In this document: positions 5,536 through 7,069 of the stretch, piece after piece
How positions within the stretch are numbered: position 1 is the first letter of the stretch
Layout: each line of letters opens with the position of its first letter
Source of the DNA: Treponema sp.
GTDB lineage: Bacteria; Spirochaetota; Spirochaetia; Treponematales; Treponemataceae
DNA: 7,069 nt
Assembly: GCA_017453705.1 (NCBI GenBank)
Contig: JAFTEK010000027.1
Coordinates: 1 to 7,069, forward strand
Reading direction: 5' to 3'
Made by a program: the position numbers and the translations under genes
The notes under the pieces: model-generated
The model's database searches: none
Told to the model about the DNA's origin: nothing
Seen by the model: the letters and a program-made list of their open reading frames with translations, nothing else

Positions 5536-5928
5536 ATGTACGGAGCTATTTTGGGAGATATGATTGGTGCTCCCTATGAGTTCGACAGAAGCCCGAAGAC
5601 AAAGGACTTTCCGCTTTTCAGCACGGAATCAGAATTCACCGATGATTCCGTTATGACCATCACGGTGGCGGAGGAGGCTGTCACGGCATTCCTTGAGGGT
5701 GCTGATTTCGAGGACGTAATCAGGAGTGCGGTTTCACTCGGCGGCGATTGCGATACCCTGACCTGCATCGCCGGGAGCATCGCGGAAGCGTTCTACGGCA
5801 TTCCTGATGGGATGGTCACTGAGTGCAGGAATCGACTTCCTAATGATATGCTGGCAGTTCTTGACCGGTTTGGAAAACAGAAGCTGTCGGCGGAGCCTGC
5901 GAAGGGAACCTTTCATGCTGACTGCTGA
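5536..5928 (+). pseudogene. ADP-ribosylglycohydrolase with an in-frame internal deletion
   Basis: A 130-codon frame with a clear ADP-ribosylglycohydrolase start (MYGAILGDMIGAPYEFDR) and the first metal motif FTDDSVM (residues 34-40). It then jumps at about residues 46-47 (nucleotides around 5668-5679) straight into the family's C-terminal part: AVTAFLEGADFEDVIRSAVSLGGDCDTLTCIAGSIAEAFYG, with the second metal motif GGDCDT at 69-74. Full-length relatives are about 250-260 residues, so roughly 110-130 residues of the alpha-helical core are absent without a frameshift. Both dinuclear Mg2+ motifs survive. Intact enzymes remove ADP-ribose from proteins or small molecules; this form most likely cannot fold normally, though it retains a good AGGAGG SD (5523-5528, 7-nt spacing) and codons typical of the region. 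The unread alternative is a minimised functional variant. Confidence 0.75.
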
Positions 5929-5947
5929 GCTATGACGGGAGGACATC

Positions 5948-6520
5948 ATGGAATACCGAAAGACAATCAAGACCAAGGACGGCAGGGAATGTCTTCTTAG
6001 GCACGGGACTGAACAAGACGGCAAGGATGTCTTTGACAACTTCAACCTGACGCATGGGCAGACGGACTGGCTGCTCTCCTATCCTGACGAGAACAGCATG
6101 ACAGTCGAGGAAGAAGCCTCGTTCCTGAAAGAAAAGACCGAGAGTGCAGATGAGATTGAAATCCTTGCGGAGCTGGGCGGAAAGGTTATAGGAACAGCAG
6201 GGATAGAGCGCGTGGGGAACAAGCATAAAGTGAGGCACAGGGCCAGCTTTGGAATCAGCGTAGAGAAGGACTGCTGGGGGCTGGGGATTGGGCGCGCGCT
6301 GACGGAGGCATGCATAGAATGTGCCCGCAAGGCAGGTTACTCGCAGCTGGAACTGGATGTGGTCGCGGAAAACGAGTCCGCCCTTGCCTTGTACCGCAGC
6401 TGCGGCTTTGTCGAATACGGCAGAAATCCCCTCGGTTTCCGTTCCCGCCTGACCGGATGGCAGGAGCTGATTCTCATGCGCCTGGAGCTTGTGGAAAACC
6501 TCTCCTCAGCCTCACGCTGA
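5948..6520 (+). CDS. GNAT-family N-acetyltransferase
   Basis: A 190-residue protein with a standard GNAT layout. There is a beta-rich N-terminal part, the strand IEILAELGGKVIGTAGIERV, then ASFGISVEKDCWGLGIGRAL with the acetyl-CoA pyrophosphate-binding loop W-G-L-G-I-G at residues 110-115 (motif A, R/Q-x-x-G-x-G/A type). Next come YSQLELDVVAENESALALYRSCGFVEYG (motif B; N and the LY-x-x-x-GF signature) and the ending WQELILMRLEL. It transfers an acetyl group from acetyl-CoA to an amine; the substrate (protein N-terminus, small amine or antibiotic) is not deducible. GGGAGG (5937-5942) lies 5 nt before the ATG. It starts 19 bp after the broken ADP-ribosylglycohydrolase, so it is probably co-transcribed with it. 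No good terminator follows; the XRE gene converges from the right. Confidence 0.88.
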   Translation: MEYRKTIKTKDGRECLLRHGTEQDGKDVFDNFNLTHGQTDWLLSYPDENSMTVEEEASFLKEKTESADEIEILAELGGKVIGTAGIERVGNKHKVRHRASFGISVEKDCWGLGIGRALTEACIECARKAGYSQLELDVVAENESALALYRSCGFVEYGRNPLGFRSRLTGWQELILMRLELVENLSSASR

Positions 6521-6555
6521 ACCCGGCATGGCCGCGCCGCGCAGGAAGTCCAGTA

Positions 6556-6577
6556 TTCTCAAAGTATACTTTGAAAA
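6556..6577. promoter_or_regulatory. AT-rich palindrome in the convergent intergenic gap
   Basis: TCAAAGTATACTTTGA (6559-6574) is a perfect 16-bp palindrome; with one mismatched pair it extends to 22 bp (6556-6577). It lies between the 3' ends of the GNAT and XRE genes (6521-6622). It has no GC stem or T tract, so a terminator is unlikely; a dimeric-protein binding site is possible. Nothing else is recognisable in this gap. Confidence 0.4.
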
Positions 6578-6622
6578 GTTTGTACGTGGCGGCACTCATC
6601 GTGTCTTCTGGCGGGCTAAACG

Positions 6623-6946
6623 CTACTTGTGGCTGGCGATGGCGTGAACCATAGCCTCGATGGTCTTGGCGATGTCTGAAGGAAGGGCGGAAAAATCCTC
6701 CTCAAGCCTGCGGAAAGGACGATGCTTGTCAAGTTCTTCGTTTCTCTCCCCCGTCACAAGGTACTCCACCGTGACTCCCAGAACCTTTGCAAGTCGTACA
6801 GCTACGTCAGCTGGTGGAATAGAGGCCTGGGATCCGAGGTACATGTCCAAAGCCCGCTTTTTTATCCCCGCCCTGTCCGCCAGCTCCTTCTGGAGAAGCC
6901 CTGTATATTCAATCTCTTCCCTCAGTCTTTGTGCAAAGGTCTGCAT
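6623..6946 (-). CDS. XRE-family helix-turn-helix transcriptional regulator
   Basis: A 107-residue protein with an N-terminal Cro/C1-type HTH at about residues 5-62. The segment LLQKELADRAGIKKRALDMYL holds helices 2 and 3, followed by PPADVAVRLAKVLGVTVEYLVTG, the classical end of this domain. The C-terminal 40 residues are helical (RRLEEDFSALPSDIAKTIEAMVHAI) and probably mediate dimerisation. It likely represses the divergent gene at 7050 and itself: three copies of a 14-bp dyad lie in the 103-bp gap between the two starts. The start is fixed by an in-frame TAA 9 nt upstream of the ATG (6946-6944). No SD is present; a TAAAAT -10 places +1 on the ATG. Such pairs are common in phage, plasmid and toxin-antitoxin modules as well as in ordinary chromosomal control. 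Confidence 0.9.
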   Translation of the reverse strand: MQTFAQRLREEIEYTGLLQKELADRAGIKKRALDMYLGSQASIPPADVAVRLAKVLGVTVEYLVTGERNEELDKHRPFRRLEEDFSALPSDIAKTIEAMVHAIASHK

Positions 6947-6952
6947 ACAAGC

Positions 6953-6958
6953 ATTTTA
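6953..6958 (-). promoter_or_regulatory. Candidate -10 box of the XRE gene (leaderless)
   Basis: TAAAAT read on the minus strand (6958-6953) places +1 at 6946, the A of the ATG. No convincing -35 lies at 16-18 nt, so this promoter may be weak or dependent on another factor. It abuts operator copy A. Confidence 0.4.
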
Positions 6959-6971
6959 GCGTAATAACGCT
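6958..6971 (+). promoter_or_regulatory. Operator copy A
   Basis: AGCGTAATAACGCT: half-sites AGCGT and ACGCT form a perfect dyad around AATA; with one more pair it spans 6957-6972. It overlaps the upstream edge of the XRE -10 box, fitting autorepression. Confidence 0.65.
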
Positions 6972-6980
6972 ATCAACCTG

Positions 6981-7009
6981 TTGACCTTAACGTTATTACG
7001 CTTTATACT
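6981..7009 (+). promoter_or_regulatory. Sigma70-type promoter of the gene starting at 7050
   Basis: TTGACC (6981-6986), exactly 17 nt, then TATACT (7004-7009). Predicted +1 near 7016. Operator copy B fills nearly the whole spacer and copy C covers the region just after +1. Confidence 0.75.
6989..7002 (-). promoter_or_regulatory. Operator copy B
   Basis: Read on the minus strand this is AGCGTAATAACGTT, matching copies A and C at all but one position each. It sits between the -35 and -10 boxes of the rightward promoter, where a bound repressor would block RNA polymerase. Confidence 0.65.
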
Positions 7010-7020
7010 AAAATAGTGAT

Positions 7021-7034
7021 AACGTAATAACGTT
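7021..7034 (+). promoter_or_regulatory. Operator copy C
   Basis: AACGTAATAACGTT, a perfect dyad in the half-sites (16 bp with flanking T/A at 7020-7035). It lies about +6 to +19 of the rightward transcript, directly before the AAGGAGG SD. Confidence 0.65.
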
Positions 7035-7049
7035 AAAAGGAGGCTTACA

Positions 7050-7069
7050 ATGGCAACAAAGAAGGTACA
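7050..7069 (+). CDS. Start of a divergent gene (runs off the right edge)
   Basis: ATG at 7050 preceded by a strong AAGGAGG SD (7037-7043) with 6-nt spacing and by the promoter at 6981-7009. Only MATKKV plus a partial codon is visible, so the product cannot be named. It is the likely target of the XRE repressor. Confidence 0.7.

Noticed and set aside
3711..6520. Integron gene-cassette array (known in some Treponema)
   Set aside because: The genes are compact and co-oriented, but the gaps (overlap, 84 bp, 19 bp) contain no attC-like sites with RYYYAAC/GTTRRRY cores that I can find.
6310..6654. Plus-strand frame running from inside GNAT into the XRE gene
   Set aside because: It lies out of frame in GNAT, has a Pro/Arg-rich low-complexity translation and ends antisense to XRE.
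6623..7069. Toxin-antitoxin module
   Set aside because: An XRE repressor with phased operators is compatible, but only six residues of the partner are visible, so the claim cannot be supported.

Overview
The window reads as chromosomal DNA of a Treponema-like spirochaete. The pointers are a HU/IHF-like protein with a DUF4469-type C-terminal half, the style of the other proteins, moderately high GC in most genes, and sigma70-type promoters. This is a recognition-level inference; I had no database search.

Layout. Positions 1-165 (minus) hold the N-terminal 55 codons of serS (seryl-tRNA synthetase), with a textbook promoter at 204-232. A divergent promoter drives a polytopic membrane protein (301-1128). 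A DUF4469-type DNA-binding protein (1277-2074) follows, closed by a strong intrinsic terminator (2097-2131). After it comes an array of four 22-bp tandem repeats (2158-2245). A DMT/EamA transporter lies on the minus strand (2300-3199). Just upstream of it sits a compact structured element (3210-3313): a long imperfect palindrome that carries the transporter's promoter, followed by a sequence that folds as a near-perfect three-way junction. Next is a broken glycerophosphodiester phosphodiesterase gene (3395-3604, minus).

From 3711 to 6520 four plus-strand genes are closely packed: fructosamine kinase, a strikingly AT-rich membrane protein that looks inserted, an ADP-ribosylglycohydrolase that has lost its middle half, and a GNAT acetyltransferase. 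The first may drive the rest from its promoter at 3664-3692, and no clear terminator separates them. The AT-rich segment is bracketed by a 9-bp inverted repeat at its composition borders.

The right end is a regulatory module. An XRE-type repressor (6623-6946, minus) diverges from a gene starting at 7050 that runs off the window. The gap holds three copies of a 14-bp dyad at 31-32 bp spacing, placed over both predicted promoters, which suggests cooperative autoregulated repression.

Three genes (301, 3199 and 6946) have predicted -10 boxes that place transcription starts at, or within about 2 nt of, the start codon and lack a Shine-Dalgarno sequence. The window therefore seems to mix leaderless and SD-led genes. 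Taken together, it looks like core genome at the left passing into an accessory region marked by gene decay, foreign composition and small structured repeats.
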